Shown one piece after another: positions 33,401-43,427 of a stretch of DNA of 64,000 bases. A program made the position numbers and the translations under genes. The notes below the pieces were generated by a model that saw nothing but the letters and a program-made list of their open reading frames with translations, did not search any database and was not told the DNA's origin. Position 1 is the first letter of the stretch; every line of letters begins with the position of its first letter. Origin of the DNA: Plasmopara viticola (Eukaryota; Oomycota; Peronosporomycetes; Peronosporales; Peronosporaceae); contig MBPM02000033.1 of assembly GCA_001695595.3 (NCBI GenBank), forward strand, positions 186,001 to 250,000. The letters are read 5' to 3'.

Positions 33401-34563
33401 GACGTAGAGTCGCGGCACGCATCCAAACTATAAGTCACATAGTGAGCTGAAGATGTATCCAGAGTAAGCACTGAAGTTCCTATAATTTTATAATGGGTCT
33501 GTTGGTGCAGTGGTGTTTCTACCTCCGCGCCAGTGACGAACCTCACTGTGATCGAAAAATTGACGGGTGATGCTGTTAGGAAGATTTACAATTAGTAAGT
33601 CGAAAGTTGATAACTTGCGATAAATACCGAAGGCACTGTCGTGAGGGACTCGTTACAGCAATTAGCCATAAGATTTACTAGGAGTAGTCTTTTATATATA
33701 CAAGACTGACGACTTGTCGTTGCCTCAAATAATGTGCGGCAACTGCACTACGATTATCTACAGCAGGAATTTGCAGCATGCAGTGTGAGATGAGGGCCAC
33801 GACCACGCCTCCTCTACGGAAACTGAGATACTATTCAAAACCTGATTAGAGTGGGCCATATGGCGCTACTCTTTTACCCGGTATCGCTCAAAAAACTTTA
33901 AAAGTTAATTTTATACTGCTTCGCTCTGCTCGAGAAACTCATGACGCAAGTAGTAGTATCTAAAACATCACGCCGGAATTTTTTATCTTACCGTAATTTA
34001 CAAAAATGTTGAGTCTTGATTGGTTGTGCATCCAGCGACAATAACAAGGATCGAAAGTGCATACCGTTCCGATCAGCTTGCCCTTGTATTTTCCAAAAGT
34101 AAGTTTATTCGACATGTTGTCAATTATGTGCATCTACATACATAGGGTGCTAATTTTTTTATGAAAAAAAAAACTATCTTGAACTTTAGACTAGACCAAC
34201 TGTTGCTATATCTCAGTGGTCGAGCTGATCTGAAACCACCCTGAAATCAAATCGATGTACCTTTCGCTCAAAGGTGGTCGAGAGTTTGCTTCAACGAGAT
34301 GGCAGCTGGTCCGAAAGAGGGTTCCAAGAATGTTCTTGGTGGTAAGGTATTAATATTTCTTCACTCCAAGTTTCTTAGCAATAATAATTCGTATATGACG
34401 ATTTGAGGCAAGTTAAAGGAAAGAGGCTGGAGCAAGTTAGACGCATAGCTCTAATTATATCGTTTGGCTCCGTAAACATCCATCCCTAATCAAGAAATGC
34501 TTTAAGCATGTCGAAGCTTTATAGATTAAGATAAAAGAATATTTTTCCAATCAATAGCTCATT

Positions 34564-36250
34564 TCAAATGATTAGCTGATCACCATTAGAATGGTCAGTT
34601 TTTCTTTTTACGCTGTAGAGTACTCTAGCAACCTTGCCAGTTAAGCGATCCAGCGTTAGTTCTTGTACGAACACAACCAAAACAAGCATGTTTGTTCCCT
34701 GGTAACCAGCGTTGACACCCCGAACATGAATAGCCTGAGGTACATCACCTTCCGTCAGACGGCTAACGTCAGCGATGAAGACGCGATTTGTTAGAGACCA
34801 CGTTTGATCGTCAAGAAGACCATTCACCATCTCAGAAGTAAGATCACCGTTATTCAAAGCAACTTTAGCGATCTCGTTGGTAAAGTGGTGGAAGTCATAG
34901 TCATGGCTGATGTCAAAGGTCTGTTACTAATCCAATGCAGACGTTGAAGTTGCGACTGCTCGAACCAGGGTGAAGAGTCGGAGGAGCCGAATCGAACGGA
35001 CCCTGAAACTCTTAGACAGCAGCAGAAGCAAAACTACCGCCCTGTTCGGCAAAAGGAAGGATGATAACACAGTTAGCGTTCTTAATAGAAGCCGAAAGCT
35101 GGAGATCAAATGCAGCATTAAGCTGCATCGACTGCTTACCAACAATAGCACGCTGGTACAACCGTTAAGCATAGCAATCGTTCTACCGAACCTTTTTCAC
35201 GGGCTTAGAGATACCCTGAGGGTCCTTCAAATGAACAAACGGAACATACAGACGAGAAGTCGTGAAAAGCATGTAGGTCCCATCAATTGTAGGCTCAAGC
35301 TAGTTAGCCGCAGCACCCCAAGCAACTGCAATCGAACCAGCGACACTAAGATCATTGTACATTGGGTTTGGATTGGTCGCAGAAGCAACCATTACTGAAC
35401 ATACATTGCCACTCAATAATGTTGCTCCCGTTAGCGTCATATTATCGATGCATCGACACCAACAGCTGAAGTGCCCTGATTAACGCGGAAACGAAGACGT
35501 AGTTGTGGATTAGCCATCAGCTCCTTGAAAATGGGTAAATCAGTTGGGTAATTTTGAGCATATAGTTCCATGTCCCCATAATTGCACCAGGTAAACCAGC
35601 GCCAGCTTCGAACGCACCGCGACCAAGTTGATTAGCAATGGTAGACGTGGCAGATGCAGCACCAGTAGACGGCCACGACATAGATGAGTCAGCTCCAGCA
35701 TTTGAAAGGTAAGAGAGAAGACTTTCAGTAAAACCATCATTTGCTACCGATGCCGTACCAGAAATAGTACCGGCGGTGAAGGTAGTAGAGATTGCTGTGT
35801 TATTCGAATACCCGTCTCAGGTAGTAGCGGTTGCACTACCGTACTTGGTAAATTGAGCAGCACCCGGGGATCGAAACGATTCAGCACCAGGTCTCTTAAC
35901 AGACTTAGGTCTGTAATTGGTCTGAGCACGAACATTGTTCCAGAACAGCTTGTAGTCTGACATCGACGAACACAAAATCGGTTGTCTGCATTCTGTACAT
36001 TTGTAGCGTGCGTGTTCTTCATCGAAACCTGATATGGTAACATAATTTAATCATCACGGAGGCAGGCAAATCCTTTAATACCATTTAGCTGGGACGTAGC
36101 ATCGATAGCAATAACACCGTTTTGGTATGAGCCCTGGTTAAGGTCGATAACGAAAGATACGCGTTTGCCAGAGAAAAGTTCAATCCTCGAATCACTCTTG
36201 AGCGAGCTCTGGCAAAAATATTGGTCGGAAAGTAGTGTTTCAGACATCAT
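34564..36250 (-). pseudogene. Double-jelly-roll major capsid protein, broken
   Basis: From the ATG at 36250/36247 to the stop at 34564 the span is about 560 codons, a usual size for this family. The N-terminal part has DLNQGSYQNG and SQLNG, then PYQVSMKNT. The middle has ANPQLRLRFRVNQGTS and TTSRLYVPFVHL. The C-terminal part has YDFHHFTNEIAK, NRVFIADVSRL, VRGVNAGYQGTN and DRLTGKVA. The Asp-Val-Ser-Arg stretch with a following Val-x-Gly-x-Asn and a final strand ending in Asp-Arg-x-Thr-Gly are typical of Polinton-like capsid hexons. Breaks: an in-frame TAA near 36045, a frameshift near 35960, a stop near 35815, further shifts near 35560 and 35450, and paired stops near 34928. It is divergent from the small plus-strand gene starting at 36297. 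Confidence 0.82.
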
Positions 36251-36296
36251 TGAGATTCTATATGGCATGTGACATACTTCACAAAAAAGTATTATC
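36251..36296. promoter_or_regulatory. Short divergent intergenic region between capsid gene and small gene
   Basis: Only about 46 bp separate the start of the capsid gene (-) and the ATG at 36297 (+). Any promoters for the two must overlap here or lie in the 5' coding parts. The bases are AT-rich, with an A-run (ACAAAAAAGTATTATC). No specific motif can be named, so the promoter role is inferred from geometry alone. Confidence 0.3.
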
Positions 36297-36674
36297 ATGG
36301 AACTCGTCGAGCTGATCACATCTCATCACGATCTCATCGAACTTGTCAAGCGTAATGGGGTTCATCTCGATAATAAATTTGAGTCAAACGAGATCGCAAA
36401 GCCGCTTCCGAATAAAAGTTCATATCTGCTTCTACTTAGACGCTTAATCTTGATGTAGGACACTGAACGGCTGTTTATAATGGAGAATAATTTGATAGCA
36501 TGGGAGAAGCGACACCTTTCAAGTATGGGTCCGGGCGATACAATACCAAACAATATCAAGGTAAGTATGGCGATTACTGCTAAGGCTTCTGTATGTTTGG
36601 CTCTAGTTCAAGCAGCACAAAAGACCGGATGGATTCAAGAACATGACAGATCTGAATTTGTCAATTCTGTATAA
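36297..36674 (+). pseudogene. Unknown small viral gene with one in-frame stop
   Basis: The frame from the ATG at 36297 to the TAA at 36672-36674 is about 125 codons, interrupted once by a TAG near 36453. The first half is helical and charged (ELVELITSHHDLIELVKR). The second half contains MENNLIAWEKRHL and a small-residue helix with MAITAKASVCLALVQAA. I do not recognise a family. The single interruption makes it one of the better preserved genes of the element. Its position beside the capsid gene, facing away, suggests a virion or morphogenesis role; that is inference only. Confidence 0.45.
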
Positions 36675-36699
36675 ATATGTTTTTGTGAATATAGCAATT

Positions 36700-37045
36700 A
36701 TGTATCGTGAGTTAACAATTCCAGCTCCCAAGCTGGTCAAAGCCCTCCAGACGGGTTAGCGAAGTCTTAAAGCAAACAAACTAAATGGTTCAGGCTCTAT
36801 TATCCATCTCCACCCAGCTTTGTATGAGAAAGCGCTCAAAGGCAAGTAAGGCAGGTCGTGGTGTTAGACTTGATAGCACACGTCATGAGATCAAGAAAGG
36901 CTAAGGATCCTTTTGGAGTAGAATTAAATCTGAGTTTTCGACAGCGTTAAATTCAGGACTACTTAGCAAGGGGCGGGGTGCCGCCGTATCAGCTCTTACG
37001 ACAGCGTTTGGAGCCCTCAGGCAGCAGTCTCGCAAGAGCAGCTAG
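36700..37045 (+). pseudogene. Small basic virion protein, adenovirus pX-like type, broken
   Basis: From the ATG at 36700 the frame reads APKLVKALQTG, then LHPALYEKALKGK, then, after a frameshift near 36847, GRGVRLDSTRHEIKKG, GSFWSRIKSEF and ALNSGLLSKG, ending at the TAG at 37043-37045. The pattern is a repeated short Lys/Arg-rich helix with K-A-L-x-x-G, then a Gly-Ser-Phe-Trp segment. It is shared, as far as I recall, with small basic virion proteins of Polinton-like and adintovirus-type elements that resemble the adenovirus core/minor proteins. There are in-frame stops at about 36757 and 36901. A second, Ser/Asp-rich frame (about 36978-37178) overlaps its end and may be a separate small gene or noise. 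Confidence 0.5.
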
Positions 37046-37177
37046 TAAATCATTGACAGGGGTAGGTGTATACGACTCCGACAGCGATGTTAACAAAGAA
37101 GGAGGATGTGAATCTGTAGCGGATGTTAGTAAGCGGGCGAGAAAAGCTCTATTCTTCGCTAAAGAAAAGGTGTTCTA

Positions 37178-37315
37178 ATGGATGCGGTCGATGCCATCTA
37201 CTACCAAAAGCAACGAAACCGGAACATGAAACTAATTAAGTCAGTGCCAGGTGAGGTAGAGAGACGTTATAGTGTGGAAGTCTTAAAAAACCAGCTAAAG
37301 GCAGTCCAGAAATAA
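37178..37315 (+). CDS. Short uninterrupted reading frame of the viral element, unknown
   Basis: A 45-codon frame with an ATG start and TAA stop, rich in Lys, Gln and Asn (KQRNRNMKLIKSV, then VEVLKNQLKAVQK), and helical in character. It follows the basic virion protein on the same strand. It may be an intact tiny gene or the surviving piece of a longer one; I have no family for it. Confidence 0.25.
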   Translation: MDAVDAIYYQKQRNRNMKLIKSVPGEVERRYSVEVLKNQLKAVQK

Positions 37316-37879
37316 AAGCTAAGATGGTCGTTTTGCGTGCTCAACGCAAGAAGGCTATGATTATAAGAGCTGGATAATGATAGTAATTAGACTTTTCTTT
37401 TTGGACGAAGCCGAACCACGATTGAGACTGAAGTGTCGCGAAACTTAACCTTTGCATCATTCTGATTAATGAAACCAGCAATCGTAATAGATCATTTTTG
37501 TGTGAATTTGATCGAATTGAATACTGTCGTCGATATCGTGAAGAAAACAAAATCGGATCAAAAACGATTTCAAGAGAATAAAGCCCGGTATAGCGCACCT
37601 CGATGTGTTCAAATTATTTGTGAGTGCAGTGCGTCAGTATTATAGCAAAATATATTCTCACATCGCCGCTCACAGAAGCATCAATGGTGAGTGAATGAAT
37701 AAGCTCAGAAAAAAATCAGGTTTAATCACTTGATCAAAATTATAACGGAGTTGACTCTTCACACTATCGAAAATCAACATTTATCTCTTGCGACCATCGG
37801 ATTTTTTGTTGTAAGCAATCATCATTTTTTTATCATCGATTCCATTGATATTATAGTTTGTGAAAACCATCATTAATTC

Positions 37880-38480
37880 CCTACTGGAATTTGCTCAAAG
37901 GATCGCTACATATTCTAAATTCAAATGAATCATCTTATCAGTGGCAAAGTAGCTAGGGCTAAGGATGATGTTATTGATTTTAAAGTGGCGACCAAAAGAA
38001 TAGTAACGTGAGAAGAGACTTTTTTGGAGTAGCTTAGCATTGCTGTAATCGTTTATGATCACAAGCTCAGGTTTGTTGGAGTTCATAGGTGTCCGAGGAC
38101 TTGATTAATGCTTTGGGGTGGATCAGGGTCAGCAAACGTGATGAATATTTCAAGCTTATCGCGCAACAATTCGTATAGTTCTTGATGTGATTTCCGGGAA
38201 ATGATCGTTAAATGAGCAAAGACGTCAGGTGAATGCTTGAAAATAAACAAGCATCGATTATTTTTCCTCGAAAACGAAGTCTCGACACAAATATTCCGAA
38301 AAATGATTTGATATCCGAGTCAGGGATGTCTTTCATTGATTGAGACTTAAACGTTTTTGGCAGCGATGCGCCGACGTCAGGAATAACACTCGTGACTAAA
38401 AGCGTTTGATCTATTTAGGATTAGACAAAAAGAGTTCCGGGTTTCGTAGCCACAGCCTTCTTTTCAATCTTCCATCTATA
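37880..38480 (-). pseudogene. FtsK/HerA-type (A32-like) DNA-packaging ATPase, broken
   Basis: The minus-strand reading shows a Walker-B-like strand KPELVIIND followed by SLFSRYYSFGRHFKINNIILS and then ATDKMIHLN, the sensor region of virus packaging ATPases (GRH...NI...Q/S-x-Y-F...D-K-x-I-R-x-N). Upstream in the neighbouring frame are SPDVFAHLTIISRK and QELYELLRDKLEIF, the usual middle segment. A frameshift near 38090 separates the two. IPDSDIKSFF, around 38315, is the lead-in to the Walker A strand, but the P-loop itself is unreadable, so it is mutated or deleted. The enzyme would pump the genome into the capsid. The start is not identifiable; coordinates are approximate. Confidence 0.75.
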
Positions 38481-38799
38481 ATCCTTCATTTTATCTTTCG
38501 CTAGACTCGAGTGGTTATTTTACATACGATTATGCCCAGACACTATACTTGTGCAAGAATTTTTACAGGATGAACCTTAGCGGAGATATAGTGGGAACTG
38601 CTTCGTACAGCAAAGCTTTGATTCTCGCGCTTTAGAGATTTTACTATTACTGGTGCGCTACAAACCGGATCTGAACCCAAAATAACATCTCTCGGCTCTT
38701 TCCCAGATCTTCCGATCGGTGGAAAATATTGTTTAGTAATCATCACGCTCGATATCGATAACAGGCACTTCAAGCTACATCGATTGTCGAGAATATCAC

Positions 38800-39870
38800 C
38801 AGAACGGGACTATATACGATTTGGACCTTCTTGCATACATAAACATAGTTAAATTTGGAACCGCAACGCCAAATAAATTCCTATTGGGCGACTCAAGCTC
38901 GAATATCGGGAGTTTATGTTCGGTAACGGCTTCTAACCTGACCTGCACGAATTTGCGCCAGGGCTTGGCGTATTATGAACAATCAAGTTTTTTAACATCT
39001 ATTCCGACATCCCTCTCGCTTAATTATCTGTCAACGAGTGGGGATATCAGCTGCTCCGGCGTTATCAACGGGTTTTTAGCATATGGAAATCAGTCAGCAA
39101 TACCAACAGTAGGATCGCTGTCAGAGCTTGGCATTAACTCTACACCAGCGAATGAGTAATTTTCGATCACTGGTAGTGGATTGGACTTTCTTGATGGTTC
39201 TTACGCACGAATGGTGAATCTAACCGGGTCAAAAACGACTCCTAGTCAATTCCAAATTCCAAAATCTATAATGACAATCAAGCAATTTCTGCGAAAGCAT
39301 TATAGATCGGGATTATCACAAACAACGAACTCAGATTTGGGGTCAATAACATGATGACGATATTTCTAATTTCATCAGGTCGTCTTGGTCTTGGTATATC
39401 AACTCCTTCGGCTCCGCTGCACGTCCCTGGTAGCCACCGTTTTGTATCTGGAGCAGGAACATTCACTTCCTATATTGAGAACAGACAGTGGTGAACCGAA
39501 TCAGCGTTGTACCCAATCAGTTATTCCGTGAGGGCTTTGTTTGGTGGATACATAGGATGCACTGTTATGGCAATGACATCCGTGTGTCGTTTGAAGCAAA
39601 ACATTTAAGCTTGTCCAATTGACCGTGAAAAGCGGCTCTACGATAGCTGTGAGGTCAAGCTATATGACTGGATTGAGTCGGAAAACAGGTCTGGACAATA
39701 GGTCGGCCTCATAGCTCAGGATTTGGTCTCAGCCCATCTCACTGATTTGATGTCGATCTTTAACAGAGATGATGTCGAAGCGGAAGAAAACCCAAGCCTG
39801 GAAGGCGCTAAACAGCAGCTCAGCGTTGATAATAGTCGGACTAGTGCGTAAATATGAAGATGATTCAGCA
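38800..39870 (+). pseudogene. Fibre-like protein with C-terminal Peptidase_S74 (endosialidase chaperone) domain, broken
   Basis: The plus-strand frame begins near 38821 with a Thr/Ser/Asn/Gly-rich beta-type sequence (FGTATPNKFLLGDS, then SVTASNLTCT, YLSTSGDIS), typical of trimeric fibre shafts. After breaks it continues with GRLGLGISTPSAPLHV, the repeat-like cap found before the S74 domain in phage tail fibres. Around 39625-39840 it reads RLYDSCEVKLYDWIE, VGLIAQDLV and LSVDNSRTSA, matching the intramolecular chaperone domain (Tyr-x-Trp/Ile, Gly-x-Ile-Ala-Gln, then a Val-Asp-Tyr-like line), followed by a helical EVDRLKDRFA coiled coil. S74 domains fold the fibre trimer and then cut themselves off. 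Stops occur at 39156, 39492, 39709 and after the S74 domain at 39850. It is convergent with the ATPase. Confidence 0.75.
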
Positions 39871-39921
39871 TGTTTTGGGTGAGGTAGATAGATTAAAAGA
39901 TCGTTTTGCTAATGTAGAAAT

Positions 39922-40160
39922 ATGAGGATCGAGTGCTTGGAGTTATTGGAGCGAGAAACATCGAGTATGGGTCTAGAAAGCGACGAAAGATTGATTTTGG
40001 CGTGAGTGGCTATGCTCATTTTTGGGATCAAACCCCTTTAAAAACATACTTACAACTTGATTATAATGTAAAGGATAGACGACGTAGATACTATCTCAGA
40101 CACAAAGCTGATTACCCAGAATCATCAGCGAAATTTAATGCTAAGGGGTTTCTTTGGTAA
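39922..40160 (+). pseudogene. Small DUF5754-like viral protein
   Basis: The ATG at 39922 is one frame away from the longer open part (39933-40160), so a frameshift lies close to the start. The readable part has GVIGARNIEYGSRKRR, a short beta-type IDFGVSGY, then RRYYLRHKADYP and KFNAKGFLW. An Phe-Gly-x-x-Gly-Tyr segment, a Tyr-x-x-Arg-His-Lys segment and a final Leu-Trp fit the small family annotated as DUF5754 in large DNA viruses and Polinton-like viruses. The function is unknown. It follows the fibre gene on the same strand. Confidence 0.5.
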
Positions 40161-40173
40161 TAATATACAAGAA

Positions 40174-40272
40174 ATGGGTTGCGTAACAAGCAAAGCTTTC
40201 AAAAAGAAGTTAAGTGCTGATGAACCTGCTCAAGTATTGGCTCTACAATCATGCACGCTGATCAAACCGTAG
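40174..40272 (+). CDS. Short reading frame with a myristoylation-type start
   Basis: A 32-codon frame starting MGCVTSKAFKKK, with Gly2 and Cys3 plus a basic patch, which is the pattern of dually acylated membrane anchors. It ends at a TAG, and coding-like sequence continues for some distance in other frames to about 40440, so it is probably the surviving N-terminus of a broken viral gene. Small acylated proteins are common in viruses that meet a membrane. Confidence 0.3.
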   Translation: MGCVTSKAFKKKLSADEPAQVLALQSCTLIKP

Positions 40273-40439
40273 CTCTAGAGGTAGTGCATTCGTTCTCATC
40301 AGAGACGCGAAGACGGGGGAAGATGCGATAATAAAATTACATGTTGGACAGAAAAAATAGTACATATCGCGGAATGGCGATTCGAGGTGTTAGATCTGGT
40401 ATTGTTAAGATAGCAAACGTCTTAACACTTTAAGTCCTT

Positions 40440-41037
40440 TTTTTCGGTTGGTATGCCCATTCGCGACCACTCTCTGTCTGAGTCGATGCACAAACCTTCC
40501 TGATCGACTTATCAACGTCAGTAGCCCAAACAGCTGCCTAAGTCTTCTTTGGATGGTCATGAATGATAAAACTCCTCATGATAGCTTTTAGCTCGGCTAC
40601 GTTGAGGTCAGCGTTGTTTCATAGCTACCGGCTGAGCTGGAAATAATTCGAAGGTAGTAGTCGCGTGTAAATTTCTTTAAACTTTTTTTCATCAATCATT
40701 CGATTGCTGTACATATTCATTGAAAGATTATAACTACCGAGTTTGAGCTCACCTTTTGCTCATCATACTCAGCTTTCAAAGCTTTTAACGGATCCTCAAC
40801 CCGATCATAAAAATTGTACTGACGATGAAAAATCGCGAGAATCTCCTTAAAAAGCGTTTTATCAACGATACTGAGCTTGCCGAACTCTGCCTGATTGATA
40901 TGCTTCTTGAAGGCGAGAGTTCGAATCATTGACAGTAGCGGATCAATGAGTACGCGCTTTGATATGCTTTTGCGTTGATTTGGCTGAACAATGCCCAGTG
41001 TTTTGTTATTGAGATCGGAGATCCGAAGGTACCTCAA
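40440..41037 (-). pseudogene. Conserved unknown protein of Polinton-like elements, broken
   Basis: The minus-strand frame from about 41037 has RVLIDPLLSMIRTLAFKKHINQAEF, then DKTLFKEILAI, DPLKALKAEYDEQK, and, after a one-base shift near 40745, GELKLGSYNLSMNMYSNRMIDEKKF. An Ala-Phe-x-Lys-His-Ile segment, a later Asp-Pro-Leu...Glu-Tyr-Asp segment and a Gly-Glu-Leu-x-Leu-Gly segment are, as far as I recall, shared by an uncharacterised protein found in many Polinton/adintovirus-type elements. Further stops follow toward 40440, where only patches are readable. The function is unknown and no enzymatic motif is visible. The family call is from memory. Confidence 0.45.
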
Positions 41038-41114
41038 ACCGAACTGACGATAGATGTATAACTAAGCCTTGGATCTCATTGAGATTGTATGTTCTCCCGC
41101 CAAAAACAACTCCT

Positions 41115-43045
41115 TCAAGCGTGGAGACACCAGCACCCACCACCCTGAAGCTTCCTCTCAACACTTGACTCCACAACTGTCGTCCTTACCTGATCAACCA
41201 TGTCATTCCCAGTTTGATGAACCATGCGTTCGTCTTGTCTATCACTAAATTGATCAACCTCGGTGTAATTTCTAACATCGGAGTAGTTTTTAGCCTTGGT
41301 CTGATAGACAGCCTTGGTCGCTTTCATGGCAGCGGTTGCCGCCTTTAACGCTGGTCTTGCGGGTTTTGGGTTATAACCTTTTTCTGCTCGTTTCGCCTAA
41401 GAGGATTTGGTTAAAGCTGTTCGATCTGTCGATTTTGTATTGTCTAGGATGGCCCGATTCAATATGAGATTTGTTTTCAATGGTGGATCATCATTCTCAT
41501 AAACATATCGCTCTACGCCTTCAAATCCGGTCATCAGATTAATGAAAGTCTCTGTCCATCTAAAAGTTATCATCAGATTATTGGAAACCTTGCCAGAAAT
41601 CGCTATGTTCTCGTGGTGTCTAATCTAAAATGTTTTTGCTGCGGTAGGCTCACTAAAGTAGTTTTTTGTTAAGCTTTCACACCACTTTTGGTATCTACTA
41701 TTGGTTTTAGTCTGAAAGAAATTTGAACTCCTTCAAATACTAATTGCTGTAGTAGTCCATGAGAATATTCTTCGCATCGTTTACAGGATTAGTTAAAGAG
41801 CTATTCATATCCCTATCAATTTTAATCTTAATTTCATGGCAAGCCTCACCATCGCGCGGTTCAAAGGCCTTTGCAAATTTGGTGGTGTCTTCGTTAAAAA
41901 TAGATCGACTTCGTCGCAATCTTTCACTTGATTGATAAATCCTTAAAAAGTTGATCTCTAATGAGCTTTTTTAGTAATCGCGGGAATGACTCTCCCACTA
42001 TCAATTCCAAATACGCTAATTGATGAACCATCAATCCGAATGTATCCACTTTGAGACGTTGTACCTATGCTGTTGAGGATGGAAATGACTTTCGTTTTGA
42101 AACTAGTCGACTCAAGCAGTGCCATATTCTAAAAGATAGACCAAACTAATCGATTCTTAATACCAGCTTGATCTAATGAGGTTGAAGTTGATGTACTAAT
42201 CTCGAAACTGTCTTCAAGACGTTGCTCTGTACGGTCTGCATAATGACCTTTACTTAGATCGGCAAGTTTTCATTTTTGCGTCAGTAAAGCGTGATAAAGA
42301 GAGTTTTTAGGTCTTATATAACTGCTCCCATCGACTGATTCACTTCGCCATCCTACCAGATGTCCCTAATCTTCTCCTGTGTAGCCACCCAGTCATTCAA
42401 TTGATAAGTCTTACTCTTTCTTCCCGTTTTGGCTGCAATTAATGATCTTTGTTAACCAAGGAAGTCTCTATTGTCATCTTTACCAGTTTCACGTTTGATT
42501 GGCTGAACTCGAAGCGCTATCCAATTAAGATTAACGTTAAACAAATATTTTACCCATGATCTCGCCTCTACTTGATCTTCGGCTCACAGGTTTTTCATGT
42601 TTGTTTCAGCATCTAATATTCTTGGAGTGTTGTCGATTCCAAAATTTGCTGTGTGTTACGATACCATAATCAGATGTTTGAGGCCTCGTCTGAATATTTT
42701 TATCAGTCCGGTTAGCAGAATCAGTAATTAATTGAGCTGTTTACCATCTGCACGCCGCTATAAACTCCAACATCGATCATCACTGGTCGAACATATGGAG
42801 TTGAGGAGTCAAGATCTGTTTGGGAGTATCCATCAATCAATGTATCTTGAGGACTCAGCAGACTCGGATGAGTCTGTCTGAGTTAATTCGTTTGGTTTCT
42901 TAGAGACTGTAGTAATCCCATTCGCGATATCACTTGCCCACGAAGCGGCTTCGAACATCCCACGCTTGACATTAGCCTACCAAGCGTGGCGCTGAGGTTT
43001 TTCAAAAGCTCCTGACATTTTTGCTCTCTCTGAGCGAGCAATGTA
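41115..43045 (-). pseudogene. Unassigned viral coding remnants, candidate minor capsid region
   Basis: Scattered minus-strand segments look coding but are cut by many stops. Near 43040 there is a start with MSGAFEKPQRHAW, then VKRGMFEAASWASDIANG. Around 42550 comes VEARSWVKYLFNVNLNWIALRV, around 42410 TYQLNDWVATQEKIRDIW, near 42120 MALLESTSFKTKVISILNS with SGYIRIDGSSISVFGID, and near 41540 NNLMITFRWTETFINLMTGFEG. At 41115-41327 there is a 70-codon open piece (VYQTKAKNYSDVRNYTEV). They may be one to three genes. By position and size, the Polinton minor (penton) capsid protein and an adaptor would be expected somewhere in the element, but I cannot match a motif. Confidence 0.4.
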
Positions 43046-43427
43046 AAAATTGGAAACATGTTGATCCTATGTCAAACGAATCATAAAAAATGAGTACTCT
43101 TACCACAAACTCGGCATAAATGAGTCATGGCTAAATAGTTGGTAGTTATGACAGATACTATTCCACTCGCTTAAGAAAATTAGATAGCTTTCTTCAAAGC
43201 AATGGAATGGAGATCCAAATATTGCTTCCAACTCATGTCAATACTTTCGTTTGACTAACCTTCTGAATGGTCCTAAGCTTGCGCCAGAGTTGGCTACCTC
43301 GCTTTCTTTCTTTGCACAGCTTGGGCACATTATCATCTTATTGTTGTGCGTTAAGTCAGATTTTCCCAGAAAACTCGGACAACTTCTTGAGATTTTATAC
43401 TTGAGTCAAAGCTTACAGAGTATATCC

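Larger units (their letters stand above)
24544..34563. other. Gene-poor 10-kb region
   Basis: I find no intact gene. Open frames are all under ~100 codons, mostly with non-ATG starts, and lack domains. The region starts with the 5' flank of the formin gene (pyrimidine-rich to about 24690). Within it, 30155-30422 is a decayed copy of the formin repeat array and 27063-27341 may be a gene remnant; both are listed separately. The minus-strand stretch at about 29500-29595 reads as ~30 residues (with YRDELRTYIKAAA) but has no start or continuation. No tRNA, LTR or clear terminal repeat of a mobile element was recognised. The left end of the viral element may lie in the last few hundred bases. Confidence 0.45.

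Noticed and set aside
33485..33560. A GC-rich stretch with loosely tRNA-like arms (GGGTCTGTTGGTGCAGTGG)
   Set aside because: No TTC-type T-arm and no closing acceptor stem.
34324..34339. Perfect short inverted repeat CCAAGAA/TTCTTGG near the left side of the viral element
   Set aside because: Too short and isolated to be a terminal repeat; no partner at the right side was found.
34970..35398. A 142-codon plus-strand frame within the viral element
   Set aside because: It is antisense to the middle of the capsid gene, where capsid motifs are readable on the minus strand.
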